Shown one piece after another: positions 16,840 to 25,334 of a stretch of DNA of 64,000 bases. The notes under the pieces are model-generated. The model was not told the DNA's origin and did no database searches. It saw only the letters and a list, made by a program, of their open reading frames with translations. Positions within the stretch are counted from its first letter, which is position 1; the number at the start of each line of letters is the position of its first letter. Location: positions 372,001-436,000 of the forward strand of contig NZ_JIAC01000001.1 in the NCBI RefSeq assembly GCF_000687995.1, read 5' to 3'. The stretch is from Selenomonas ruminantium AC2024 (GTDB taxonomy: Bacteria; Bacillota; Negativicutes; Selenomonadales; Selenomonadaceae). The translations under genes were made by a program, and so were the position numbers.

Positions 16840-17391
16840 CTATCTGCGAATCTCCAATGGCCGGTAAATCCCGCCCAGCAACGCTTCATAAACAATCCGC
16901 TTAACCGCAGCCGGGTTGCTCTGCCGCATCCCCATAGACTCAATCAGCCCGGTAATCAGCCCAAAGAAAATGTCATTCATATCCGTAGAGGAAAAATCCC
17001 CCAGCAGTATGCCCGCTTCCCTGCCCCGACGGAAAAAGCCCGTCAGCACGCCATCGAATTCATTCCATTCCGCCTCACTGAGGCTGCAGGGCAAGGTTTC
17101 CCTTCCCATACAGCGCACATAATTGGCATTGTTGGCAAATATTTCGATAATCTCCTGTAAATCCGCCAGCCAGTCCTCATGCTCCTGCTGAATCAGCTCC
17201 CGCACTTCCCGCAGCACCATGCGTTCCTCTGTGGCCAGCAGTTCACAGATATTCTGCTTATTGGTGTAGATACGATGGAGGCTAGCCTTACTGATGCCTA
17301 CGGCGTCTGCCAGTTCCTTTATGGTGCAGCCGGGATTGTCCGCCAATGCTCCGGCCATTTTTTCCAGTAATTCTTCGCGATCAAATGCCAT
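16840..17391 (-). CDS. TetR/AcrR family repressor of the RND pump
   Basis: Transcription regulator of 183 residues. The N-terminal helix-turn-helix is at about 20-45 (CTIKELADAVGISKASLHRIY, with the helix-capping GISKASLHR pattern). The remainder is an all-helical ligand-binding domain. The start MAFDREE was chosen because AAGGAGAG lies eight bases upstream; a longer frame lacks a ribosome site. It is the last gene of the adaptor-pump-regulator operon and probably represses it through the duplicated operator at 21639-21702, giving negative autoregulation. Confidence 0.88.
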   Translation of the reverse strand: MAFDREELLEKMAGALADNPGCTIKELADAVGISKASLHRIYTNKQNICELLATEERMVLREVRELIQQEHEDWLADLQEIIEIFANNANYVRCMGRETLPCSLSEAEWNEFDGVLTGFFRRGREAGILLGDFSSTDMNDIFFGLITGLIESMGMRQSNPAAVKRIVYEALLGGIYRPLEIRR

Positions 17392-17429
17392 AACTTTTCT
17401 CTCCTTGTTCAATGAAATCAAGTATAACA

Positions 17430-20400
17430 TCATTCAGGGGAAATAGAAACCATATCCTCTGATTTGGCCTGACGGCGGTCAAGGGCATTTCTCAACAAGC
17501 TGTACAGGCAGGGAATCACCACCAGGGTAAGAATGGTCGAGGTGACCAAGCCGCCCAGGATGGCATGTGCCATAGGAGCACGGACCTCAGCACCGGGCCC
17601 CAAGGCCATAGCCAAGGGCAGCATCCCCATCATCATGGCAGCGGTGGTCATAAAGATGGGGCGGAAACGGGCCTTGCCTGCCATCACCAGAGCTTCATTA
17701 ACCGCCACACCTTCTGCCATGCGCTCCTTGGCGTAATCCACCAGCAGAATTGCATTCTTCGTCACCAGCCCCATCAACAGCAAAATGCCGATACCGGATA
17801 TCATGGAAAAGCCGCTGCCGAAGATAAGCAAACCTGCCAACGCTCCGATAAATGCCAGAGGTAACGCCGCCATAATAGTCAAGGGCTCCAGGAAGGACTC
17901 AAACTGCGCCGCCAGAATCATGAAGATAAAGGCAATGCCCAGCACCAAGGTCTGCAAAATGCTTTTCATGGTTTCATCCATTTCCGTGGCCTCACCGGCA
18001 CTGCCGGTGCTGACGCCCGGGGGCAGCTGCAGATGTTCCAGCTTTTCCTCCCACTGCTGTTCAAACTCACCTAAAGATACGCCGTCCACATTGGCGGAAA
18101 TGCGCACTTCCATGCGCCGCTCATAACGGCGGATGCTGCCGGGACTGGTCTCGTATTTCCAGTCCGCCACCGCCGACAGGGGCACCAGCTGTGCATTGCC
18201 TGTGGCATCGGTGCGTCCCGTCACCACCTGAATGACATTCAGCTGGCTGGGATTTTCCCGGGCGCTTTCCGTCAGGCGCAGGCGCACATCCACCTGCTCG
18301 TCCGTGCCATTGAACTTGCCGGTTTTCTTCCCTTCAATCAGGGTGGAAACCGTATTGCCAATGGTCTCATTACTGACCCCCAAATCGTGGGCACGGGCAT
18401 CCTTGGTCATAACGGAGAGCCGTGGCGCACCGGGGCGGTAGGAACTGGTCACGTCAGTGGCTCCTGGCATTTCTTCCAGCGCCTTGACCACCATATCCGA
18501 GGCCTCCCCCAATTTCTGCAAATCCGTCCCCGTCAGGCTGATGGCAATGGGCCGGTCACCGGAATCGGACAAGCCTTCCACATAGATTTTCACCCCGGGA
18601 ACGGCATTGAGCTGCTCACGCAGCTGGGCCACCACTTCGTTCTGACTCTCTCGCTCCTTCTTAGGCTTGAGTTTCACAAACATGGCCTCGGCATCCGTAG
18701 CGGAACTTGTAGCGTAGACATGCTCCACCGCCGGATGCTGGCGGATAATCTCCGTCAATTGCTGGGTGCTCTCCTCTTTCTTGGCCAGCGAGATGCCATC
18801 CTGCAATTCATACTTCACCGTGAACTGTCCCTTATCGCTGGCAGGCAGCATATCCATGCCGATAAAACTCAGCATAGAAAGGCTTACGGCAAAAAGTCCC
18901 ACCGCCAGCAAGGCGGTCTTCCTGCGATGGTGAGCCAAAATCTTCGTCAAGATTTCCCCATAGCGCAAGGCCATTTTATCGAAGGAACGGCTGAACTGCC
19001 GCTGCTTGTCCCAGATAAGGCCCTGAGGCTGCACCTCCGGTCGCAGGAACTTCGAGGCCAGCATGGGCGTCAGCGTAAAGGAAATAAACAGGGATATCAG
19101 CACCGCAAAGCTGATGGTCAGGCCGAATTCCTTGAAGAAATCCGCCACGGAGCCGGTCATAAAGCCCATGGGCATAAACACGGCAATCACGCTAAAAGAT
19201 GTAGCCATAACCGCCAGCACGATTTCCTTCGTACCCAGGGCCGCAGCCGCCTGCGGGTCTTCCCCCTGCTCCCGGTGGCGGATGATATTTTCCACCACCA
19301 CGATGGCATCATCAATCAGCAGGCCGATGGCCAGAGACAGCCCCAGCATGGTCATGGTATTGATTGAAAAACCTGCCTGATTCATAAAGAAGAAGGTAGA
19401 AATCAGGGATGTAGGGATGGTCACGGCACTGATAAGAGTACTGCGCAAATCCCCTAAGAACAAGAACACCACCAGCACCGCAAAGATGCCGCCGATAATC
19501 AAATCCTCGTAAACACCATGCATGCTATCCTTAATGCGCTGGGCATCGTCCCGCACAAGATGCACCCGCACCGTATCCGGCAAGGTCTTTTGCAGTTTGC
19601 CCAGTTCCTCCTTGACGGCGGCGGCCACCTTCACCGCATTGCCGCCGGACTGCTTGCCCACCTCAATGCCGATGGCCTGTACGCCATCATAGCGGGCCAC
19701 GCTTGTTCTGTCCTTGATGGTGTCTTTCGCTTCACCAATCTGCCGGAAATACACCGGCTGGCCGCCCCGCTGCGCCACCATAAGGTCGTTGAAATCCTGG
19801 GGACGGGCAATTTTTGACTTGGTGCTTACGGAGAGCTTTGCCGTGCCGCTATCCAAGTTGCCCCCGGGCACCTCCTTGATGCCCTGCTCGATGTTTTCCG
19901 CCACTTCCGCCGGTGCCAAAGCAAAGGCCCGCAGGGCTTCGGGACGCATCAGGAGCTGCACTTCCCGCTTTTCCTCACCGAAAACGGACAGCTTCCCCAC
20001 ACCGGCAATCTGCTGGATGGCCGGCTTTACCTGTTCCTCCACCAGAATGGAAAGTTCCCGCTGGGAAAGCTTATCCGAGGTAATGGCAATAGCCGCCACC
20101 GGGTCGGCATTCATATCGAAGCGGGAGACCACCGGCTCATTGACGCCCTTGGGCAGGTCATCCTTGATGGCATTGACCTTGTCCCGCACCTCCTGGGTAG
20201 CGGCGGCAGGGTCAACCTCCATGGCAAACTCCACGCCGATATCCGCTGAGCCCTCCGTGGAAGTGGAGGTGATATGGCGCACACCCTTGGCTTCGCTGAC
20301 GGCCTCTTCCACCTTGCGCACAATCTGCGCATCCATCTGCTCGGGGCGGGCTCCGTCATAGGTAATCTGCACCGACACATAAGGATAGGACATATTGGGA

Positions 20401-20510
20401 TATTCGGCAATGCTGAGCTTAAAGAGACTCACTATGCCCAACAGCACCAAAGCTGCCGTCATCACCGTGGCCAGCACCGGCCGTTTGATACTAAGTTCCG
20501 GCAAACTCAT
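17430..20510 (-). CDS. RND (HAE1/AcrB-type) multidrug efflux pump
   Basis: Inner-membrane proton-driven exporter of 1026 residues, the normal AcrB length. The first segment is SIKRPVLATVMTAALVL. Two large periplasmic loops separate 12 membrane spans. Helix 4 contains the proton-relay pair of Asp residues (GLSLAIGLLIDDAIVVVEN, with the DD doublet), and the second half repeats MGLVTKNAILLVDYA with the relay Lys. The ATG lies one base inside the adaptor stop codon (TGATG) and has GGAGGAG upstream, so the two are translationally coupled. The outer-membrane exit is probably the TolC protein at 11614-13218. Substrates are unknown. Confidence 0.95.
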   Translation of the reverse strand: MSLPELSIKRPVLATVMTAALVLLGIVSLFKLSIAEYPNMSYPYVSVQITYDGARPEQMDAQIVRKVEEAVSEAKGVRHITSTSTEGSADIGVEFAMEVDPAAATQEVRDKVNAIKDDLPKGVNEPVVSRFDMNADPVAAIAITSDKLSQRELSILVEEQVKPAIQQIAGVGKLSVFGEEKREVQLLMRPEALRAFALAPAEVAENIEQGIKEVPGGNLDSGTAKLSVSTKSKIARPQDFNDLMVAQRGGQPVYFRQIGEAKDTIKDRTSVARYDGVQAIGIEVGKQSGGNAVKVAAAVKEELGKLQKTLPDTVRVHLVRDDAQRIKDSMHGVYEDLIIGGIFAVLVVFLFLGDLRSTLISAVTIPTSLISTFFFMNQAGFSINTMTMLGLSLAIGLLIDDAIVVVENIIRHREQGEDPQAAAALGTKEIVLAVMATSFSVIAVFMPMGFMTGSVADFFKEFGLTISFAVLISLFISFTLTPMLASKFLRPEVQPQGLIWDKQRQFSRSFDKMALRYGEILTKILAHHRRKTALLAVGLFAVSLSMLSFIGMDMLPASDKGQFTVKYELQDGISLAKKEESTQQLTEIIRQHPAVEHVYATSSATDAEAMFVKLKPKKERESQNEVVAQLREQLNAVPGVKIYVEGLSDSGDRPIAISLTGTDLQKLGEASDMVVKALEEMPGATDVTSSYRPGAPRLSVMTKDARAHDLGVSNETIGNTVSTLIEGKKTGKFNGTDEQVDVRLRLTESARENPSQLNVIQVVTGRTDATGNAQLVPLSAVADWKYETSPGSIRRYERRMEVRISANVDGVSLGEFEQQWEEKLEHLQLPPGVSTGSAGEATEMDETMKSILQTLVLGIAFIFMILAAQFESFLEPLTIMAALPLAFIGALAGLLIFGSGFSMISGIGILLLMGLVTKNAILLVDYAKERMAEGVAVNEALVMAGKARFRPIFMTTAAMMMGMLPLAMALGPGAEVRAPMAHAILGGLVTSTILTLVVIPCLYSLLRNALDRRQAKSEDMVSISPE

Positions 20511-21622
20511 CAACTTTCTCCTCCATAAGCATTCACACGGTCCCCATCCTTGATTTTATCCAGATTATCCGTAATCACCAGCGCGCCTTCCGCCAAACCG
20601 CTCTTGATTTCCAAATCCTCATCGTACAAGGCACCGGGTTCCACCATGACCTGCTGAGCCTTACCCTCATCACTCACCACGAACACATAGTTCTGCCCCT
20701 TGCGGGAAGTCATGGCACTGCGGGGCACCGTCAGCACCGGCTTGGCTGCTTCATCCGCCAAGGTAACTTCCGCAAACATGCCGGGCATCAGGACAAAGTC
20801 AGGATTTTCCACCCGGATTTTCACTGTAAAGAGGCGGTTTTCCCGGCCTGCCACCGGATTGATGACCGCCACTTTTCCCGCAAAATTTTTGTCCTTGTAG
20901 GTGTCCACCTTCACCGTAGCATCCTTGCCAATCTGCACCTTGTCGATATCCTGCTGTTCCACCTGCACCGTCACATAGACCGCATCAATCTGCTCCACCG
21001 TCATCAGCTGGGTGCCGGCGGAAACCATCTGCCCCAAAGTCACATTCTTATTGGCTACCACACCGGTGACGGGACTTACCACCGTGGCATCCGCCAGCCG
21101 CTTTTGAGCGATGGCCAGATTGGCCGCCGCATCATCCATTTCCGTACGGCTGGTGGCCCATTGGGTCTGGGCCGCATCCAGATTCTGTTTGGATGTTGCG
21201 CCCGTATCGTAAAGACTGCGCTGGCGCTGCAGATTCACGGCGATATTATCGTGGTTCACCGCCGCCTTGTGCACACCATTTTCCGCAATGCGCACATTGT
21301 TCGCCAGCTCCTCGCTGTCCGTACGCAAGAGAGGTGTCCCGGCCTGCACCTGCTGGCCGTTTTCCACGGTAAGTTCCTCCACCGTGCCAGAGTAACGGCT
21401 GCTGATGATGGCTGAGGTCAGACCCTCCACCGTGCCAGTAAGGCGCAATCCCTGCTGTTTCTCCGTGACCGCCGCCCGCTGCGTACTAACGGAAATAGCG
21501 GCCACCGGCTTCGTTTCCTCGGCTTCGCCGGAATCACTCCACCAGAATACGCCCCCCAGCAAAACCGCTCCTAAGAGCAGGTTCACCCAGAACGGCTTTT
21601 TTCTTATCTTCAGCTTTTGCAC
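20510..21622 (-). CDS. RND efflux periplasmic adaptor (membrane fusion protein)
   Basis: Adaptor linking the RND pump to TolC, 370 residues. There is an N-terminal membrane anchor (about 10-28), a barrel-lipoyl half (GTVEELTVENGQQVQAGTPLLR, shown in part), a helical hairpin (about 115-175), the second lipoyl half (VVSPVTGVVANKNVTLGQMV region) and a beta-barrel domain (about 205-290). There is no lipobox Cys, so it is held by the uncleaved N-terminal helix. The start is GTG 21622, with AAAGGAG eight bases upstream. It is first gene of the adaptor-pump-tetR operon. Confidence 0.93.
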   Translation of the reverse strand: MQKLKIRKKPFWVNLLLGAVLLGGVFWWSDSGEAEETKPVAAISVSTQRAAVTEKQQGLRLTGTVEGLTSAIISSRYSGTVEELTVENGQQVQAGTPLLRTDSEELANNVRIAENGVHKAAVNHDNIAVNLQRQRSLYDTGATSKQNLDAAQTQWATSRTEMDDAAANLAIAQKRLADATVVSPVTGVVANKNVTLGQMVSAGTQLMTVEQIDAVYVTVQVEQQDIDKVQIGKDATVKVDTYKDKNFAGKVAVINPVAGRENRLFTVKIRVENPDFVLMPGMFAEVTLADEAAKPVLTVPRSAMTSRKGQNYVFVVSDEGKAQQVMVEPGALYDEDLEIKSGLAEGALVITDNLDKIKDGDRVNAYGGES

Positions 21623-21638
21623 TTATATCGCTCCTTTT

Positions 21639-21702
21639 AAGACCATATTGACTCATTTAAACTAATATTATCATCTTCTCACAAATAAGTCAATATGGTC
21701 TT
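21639..21702 (-). promoter_or_regulatory. Promoter and duplicated inverted operator of the RND operon
   Basis: Minus-strand promoter TTGACT (21688-21693), 17 bases, TAATAT (21665-21670). A perfect 15-base inverted repeat frames it: AAGACCATATTGACT at 21639-21653 and its complement at 21688-21702. One copy covers the -35, and the other lies between the -10 and the ribosome site. It is the probable TetR binding site. Confidence 0.8.
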
Positions 21703-21821
21703 ATTTACATTATTATCGCCTTGTTTACAAAACAAAGCAGGAGTCCCCATGAGTGCGCCGAAATAAATAACAGTGTATTGTTGGCATGAATTTAACAGAC
21801 AATATAGAAGGAGGTTTTTCT

Positions 21822-23198
21822 ATGGTTTTTGGTAAACGGAAATTTTCTCTGGGGTTAATGCTGCTGCCCCTGCTGGTATTCGGCCTGCTGCTGGGCAGCC
21901 TGCCCAGCGCTTCAGCCGCCCCCCAGAGCAAGGTCAATCCTCACGATTCTTCTGGCTTTGTGGTGCTCGCCGATGTGGTGCCGGATATCATTCAGGAAAT
22001 TCGCTACTACTCCACCTACAATTTTGTCGGTGACCGCATCGATGGCTACAACGAGCCCATCGCCCTGATGACCAAAGAAGCTGCTCTGGCCCTTAAGGCT
22101 GTATCAGATGATGTCAAAGCCCAGGGCTATCGGCTGAAAATCTACGACACCTACCGGCCCCAGCGGGCAGTCACCAACTTCGTCAAATGGGCAGAAGACC
22201 TGAATGACAAGCGCATGAAGAAATACTTCTACCCGGAGGTGGAAAAGGACCGTCTCTTTGCCGAAGGCTATATCGCCGCCAAATCCGGCCACAGCCGGGG
22301 CAGCACGGTGGATTTGACTCTCTTTGACATGAACACGGGCAAGGAACTGGATATGGGCGGCACCTTCGATTACTTCGGCCTGCTGTCTCACCCCGACTAC
22401 CGGGGCAAGCTGACGGAAAAGCAGATTAAGAACCGCATGATTCTGCGGGACGCCATGCTGCGCCACGGTTTTAAGCCGCTGGAAGAAGAATGGTGGCACT
22501 TCACCCTGAAGGATGAGCCCTATCCCGATACCTACTTTGAATTTCCCGTGCAGCGTCTGCCGGAATCCAATCTGACCACGAAGGCTTCGCCTGCCTGGGT
22601 AACGAATCTGCCCGCAGCCAAAACGGCTAAGCAAATGTTTGTAGTAGGCGCAGTCAGCGGCACCACCGCCTGGGTATCCCTGCATGAAAAAGATGCCAAC
22701 GGAAAGTGGCAGCAAATTATGACCACGCCGGGCTTTATTGGCAAGAATGGTTTAGGCAAGGAAAAAGAGGGCGACAACAAAACGCCAGTAGGCACCTTCC
22801 GTTTCACCGCAGCTTTCGGTATTGCACCGAATCCTGGTTCCATCATGCCCTACAAGCAGGTGGATGAAAATTTCTACTGGTCCGGAGATGCCCGTCCCGG
22901 CATGAAGTACAACGAAATGGTAGATATCCGCCAGCTGCCCGGTCTGGATAAAGATGGCAGCGAACATCTTGTTGACTACAATCCCCATTACATTTACTGC
23001 CTGAATATCGGCTACAATGAAGCCGGCACGCCGGGCAAAGGCTCTGCCATCTTCCTGCATTGCTTAGGCTCTAACAAGCCCTACACTGGTGGCTGCGTTG
23101 CCATTCCCGAGGACAAAATGCGCTTTGTACTGCAGCATGTACGCCCCGAATGCAAAGTAGTCATTGACTCCCTGACAAATTTAGGCGGCAGTCTCTGA
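21822..23198 (+). CDS. VanX-like D-Ala-D-Ala dipeptidase fused to an L,D-transpeptidase
   Basis: Exported 458-residue cell-wall enzyme. The start MVFGKRK has AAGGAGG upstream and begins a signal peptide (cleavage after SASAA). The first domain (about 40-245) is an M15D/VanX peptidase: SGHSRGSTVDL supplies the zinc His and Asp, and EEWWHF supplies the catalytic Glu and last His. The second domain (about 265-458) is a YkuD L,D-transpeptidase with the catalytic stretch HCLGSNKPYTGGCVAIPE, whose Cys is the nucleophile. The usual HG before that Cys is GG here. One domain could trim D-Ala-containing stems and the other cross-link or attach proteins. The gene is monocistronic. Confidence 0.88.
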   Translation: MVFGKRKFSLGLMLLPLLVFGLLLGSLPSASAAPQSKVNPHDSSGFVVLADVVPDIIQEIRYYSTYNFVGDRIDGYNEPIALMTKEAALALKAVSDDVKAQGYRLKIYDTYRPQRAVTNFVKWAEDLNDKRMKKYFYPEVEKDRLFAEGYIAAKSGHSRGSTVDLTLFDMNTGKELDMGGTFDYFGLLSHPDYRGKLTEKQIKNRMILRDAMLRHGFKPLEEEWWHFTLKDEPYPDTYFEFPVQRLPESNLTTKASPAWVTNLPAAKTAKQMFVVGAVSGTTAWVSLHEKDANGKWQQIMTTPGFIGKNGLGKEKEGDNKTPVGTFRFTAAFGIAPNPGSIMPYKQVDENFYWSGDARPGMKYNEMVDIRQLPGLDKDGSEHLVDYNPHYIYCLNIGYNEAGTPGKGSAIFLHCLGSNKPYTGGCVAIPEDKMRFVLQHVRPECKVVIDSLTNLGGSL

Positions 23199-23218
23199 CA
23201 TTTTTTCTCCACCAGTAG

Positions 23219-23247
23219 TAGACATGTCCACATAAAAGTGTTACAAT
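23219..23247 (+). promoter_or_regulatory. Promoter of the symporter gene
   Basis: TAGACA (23219-23224), 17 bases, TACAAT (23242-23247), about 110 bases before the ATG at 23356. The transcript would carry the hairpin at 23272-23313. Confidence 0.6.
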
Positions 23248-23271
23248 GTAAACATCATAAATCGCGCAACG

Positions 23272-23313
23272 AAGCCGCATGTCATATCCGTCAGGGATAT
23301 TAGCATGCGGCTT
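23272..23313 (+). other. Leader hairpin upstream of the symporter
   Basis: A 10-bp perfect stem AAGCCGCATG (23272-23281) / CATGCGGCTT (23304-23313) contains an inner stem ATATCC/GGATAT. There is no real U-run after it, so it may be an attenuator, a protein-binding leader or the 3' end of the preceding gene's transcript. Confidence 0.5.
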
Positions 23314-23355
23314 TCTATGTAAGGGCGATTGCAGAAAATTTTGGGAGGGTTCTTT

Positions 23356-24627
23356 ATGTCAGAAAAGAAACACAGCAGCCTCGACAAACTAGGGATTTGG
23401 ATTATCGGGGCTACCGTCCTGGGTGCCATCACCGGCCTGCTTCTGGGGAAAGATGCACAGATGCTGGCGCCCATGGGCAATCTCTTCATGCAGCTGATTA
23501 AGATGGTCGTCGTACCCTTGGTACTCTTTTCCCTAATTGGCGGTGCCGCTTCATTGGGAAAATCCAGCAGCGCCGGGAAAATCGGTATCCTGACCTTTGC
23601 TTACTATGGAATTACTACGGCTGTAGCGGTAGCGCTCGGCCTTGCCGCCAGCGAAATCTTCCAGCCGGGACGGGGTATTGAAATGACTGCTCTTTCGGAG
23701 GCAGCCATTCATGTGGACCACATGGAGGAAAGCACCCATATCCCCGGCTTTTGGGAGACGGTGACGGGCTTTGTGCCCACCAATCCGTTCCAGGCTCTGG
23801 TAGACGGCAACATTTTGCAGATTATCGTCTTTGCCCTGTTCATGGGTTTTGCCGCTACCTATATGGAGGAGTCCAAACGCAATTATGTCTTGAACTTCTT
23901 TAATTACCTGACAGAATTATTCATCAAGGTCATGACGGGCATTATGTATGTTGCCCCCATCGGCGTCTTCTGTCTGATGGCCGATGCTACCGGAACTTTT
24001 GGCTACGCAGTGCTCACTAAGATTCTCTATCTGATTCTCCTCTATGTCGTCGTGCTGGCCATCGTCACCTACGGCATGCTTGGCGGTTCCGTAGCCATGT
24101 TCTCCCGCTGCACTACTTATAAACAGTTCTTCAAGAGCATGTGGAAGGTACAGATTTTTGCCTTCTCCACCGCTTCTTCCATTGCAACACTGCCTCTGAA
24201 TATGAACACCGCCACTACGGAACTGGGCGTATCTAAGGAAACCACATCCTTTGCCCTGCCGTTGGGGGCCACCATCAATATGAATGGCAATGCCGCTTAT
24301 TACGCTATGGCGGCCACCTTTATCGCGCAGATGTACGGTATGGAACTCTCCTTGTCCCAGTACATCGCCATCATCATCACCAGCACCCTGGGGGCAGTAG
24401 GCCAGGCCGGTGTTCCCGGTCCCACGCTGCTGGTAGTGGCCGTACTGGTTTCCGCCGGCATCCCCATCGACGCCCTGCCGATCCTCTTTGGTGTGGACAG
24501 AATCTTTGACATGCTGCGTACCGCCGTCAACATCACCGGCGACGCTGCCTGCGCCACCATCGTAGACAGATTCCGGGAGCCCACTGCTACGAAAGAAAAA
24601 GAACACGAACCGGTTATTTCTGCATAA
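23356..24627 (+). CDS. Dicarboxylate/amino acid:cation symporter (DAACS family)
   Basis: Inner-membrane Na+ or H+ coupled transporter of C4-dicarboxylates or acidic amino acids, 423 residues. The start MSEKKHSS follows GGGAGGG. It carries family hallmarks: a serine-rich re-entrant loop (FSTASSIATLPLNM, about 275-288), the NMNGNAAYYAMAATF segment (about 310-325), the second hairpin loop VGQAGVPGPTLLV (about 352-364) and DRIFDMLRTAVNITGDAACA near the end. About eight membrane spans are visible. It differs from the paralogue at 50262-51563. The gene stands alone with its own promoter and terminator. Glutamate/aspartate and dicarboxylates are equally possible substrates. Confidence 0.92.
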   Translation: MSEKKHSSLDKLGIWIIGATVLGAITGLLLGKDAQMLAPMGNLFMQLIKMVVVPLVLFSLIGGAASLGKSSSAGKIGILTFAYYGITTAVAVALGLAASEIFQPGRGIEMTALSEAAIHVDHMEESTHIPGFWETVTGFVPTNPFQALVDGNILQIIVFALFMGFAATYMEESKRNYVLNFFNYLTELFIKVMTGIMYVAPIGVFCLMADATGTFGYAVLTKILYLILLYVVVLAIVTYGMLGGSVAMFSRCTTYKQFFKSMWKVQIFAFSTASSIATLPLNMNTATTELGVSKETTSFALPLGATINMNGNAAYYAMAATFIAQMYGMELSLSQYIAIIITSTLGAVGQAGVPGPTLLVVAVLVSAGIPIDALPILFGVDRIFDMLRTAVNITGDAACATIVDRFREPTATKEKEHEPVISA

Positions 24628-24672
24628 AAAGTTACGTGAAGCATTAATGCTTGGTACAGATATTTATAAAGG

Positions 24673-24716
24673 AAAAACTCCGTGGCCGTTTATTTTACGG
24701 CTGCGGAGTTTTTTCT
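24673..24716 (+). terminator. Rho-independent terminator of the symporter gene
   Basis: The stem AAAACTCCG(T)GGCCG / CGGC(TG)CGGAGTTTT has an A/T-rich loop and is followed by TTTTTTC. It could work in both directions because an A-run precedes the stem. Confidence 0.85.
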
Positions 24717-24757
24717 CAGTAAATTGCAGTTTATCGGGGAGTTCGTGGTAAAGGTAT

Positions 24758-25319
24758 CTTGTTCATACGTAGTTTGGGGTCAGACGGGGAAGTAATTTTT
24801 CTGTTTTCCGCTAAACGACCCCTTCGAAAAAGAGAGCTATCCAGTTACTTGCGCCGGGCAGGCCAACGGCGCTTCTTTCAGCGTATTTGCTTAGCAGGGG
24901 ACTACATGGGGCCGGCCTTCACTTCGTTCAGGCAGTCGCTCCCTACAGAAAAATCACTCCCCCGTCCGTCCCAAGATACGATCTATGCTATTGCCACGAA
25001 CTCGTTGCTCCCGTTACAAAAACATCGATGTACTTGCTGCTTGCCACCACAAAAATGATGATTGATACGGTCATCGCTTAGGGCGGAGGTGGTGATGCTT
25101 TTCGCCGTGGAACGACTGGCCGAACGGAGTGAGGACTGGCCCACAAACGGCATAGACTAAATATTGCGCTGAACATACGCGCCGCCGGTCTTGCCCGGCG
25201 CAGGTAACTAAAAAGCCCATAAATTTACTTGTGGGTCATTCAGTGCAACGGCGAAAAGTATTACCACCTCCGCCCCCACTGAGCTGTAACAAAAAATTTT
25301 AGCACGTACTGGCAAACTG
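24758..25319 (+). repeat. Intergenic hairpin-rich repeat, copy B
   Basis: About 560 bases without a convincing gene. Almost the whole stretch is repeated in reverse orientation at 47250-47825. It has two nested-hairpin units. Unit 1 has arms at 24783-24804 and 24947-24968. Unit 2 has 28-bp arms with two mismatches at 25082-25109 and 25249-25276, an inner CCCACAA/TTGTGGG pair (25141-25147, 25230-25236) and a central GCGCCG/CGGCGC hairpin (25180-25202). A related TTCACTTCGTTCAGGCAGTC sequence sits in unit 1. The units are separated by about 110 bases containing ACATCGATGT. It may be a non-autonomous mobile element or a structured RNA. Confidence 0.8.
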
Positions 25320-25334
25320 GAATTTAAGATGTTT

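Noticed and set aside
24759-25081. Open frames encoding LFSAKRP...AGQRR-like peptides, also found in copy C
   Set aside because: The similarity between the two translations follows from DNA repeat similarity. The frames end differently in B and C, and no start with an RBS is present.
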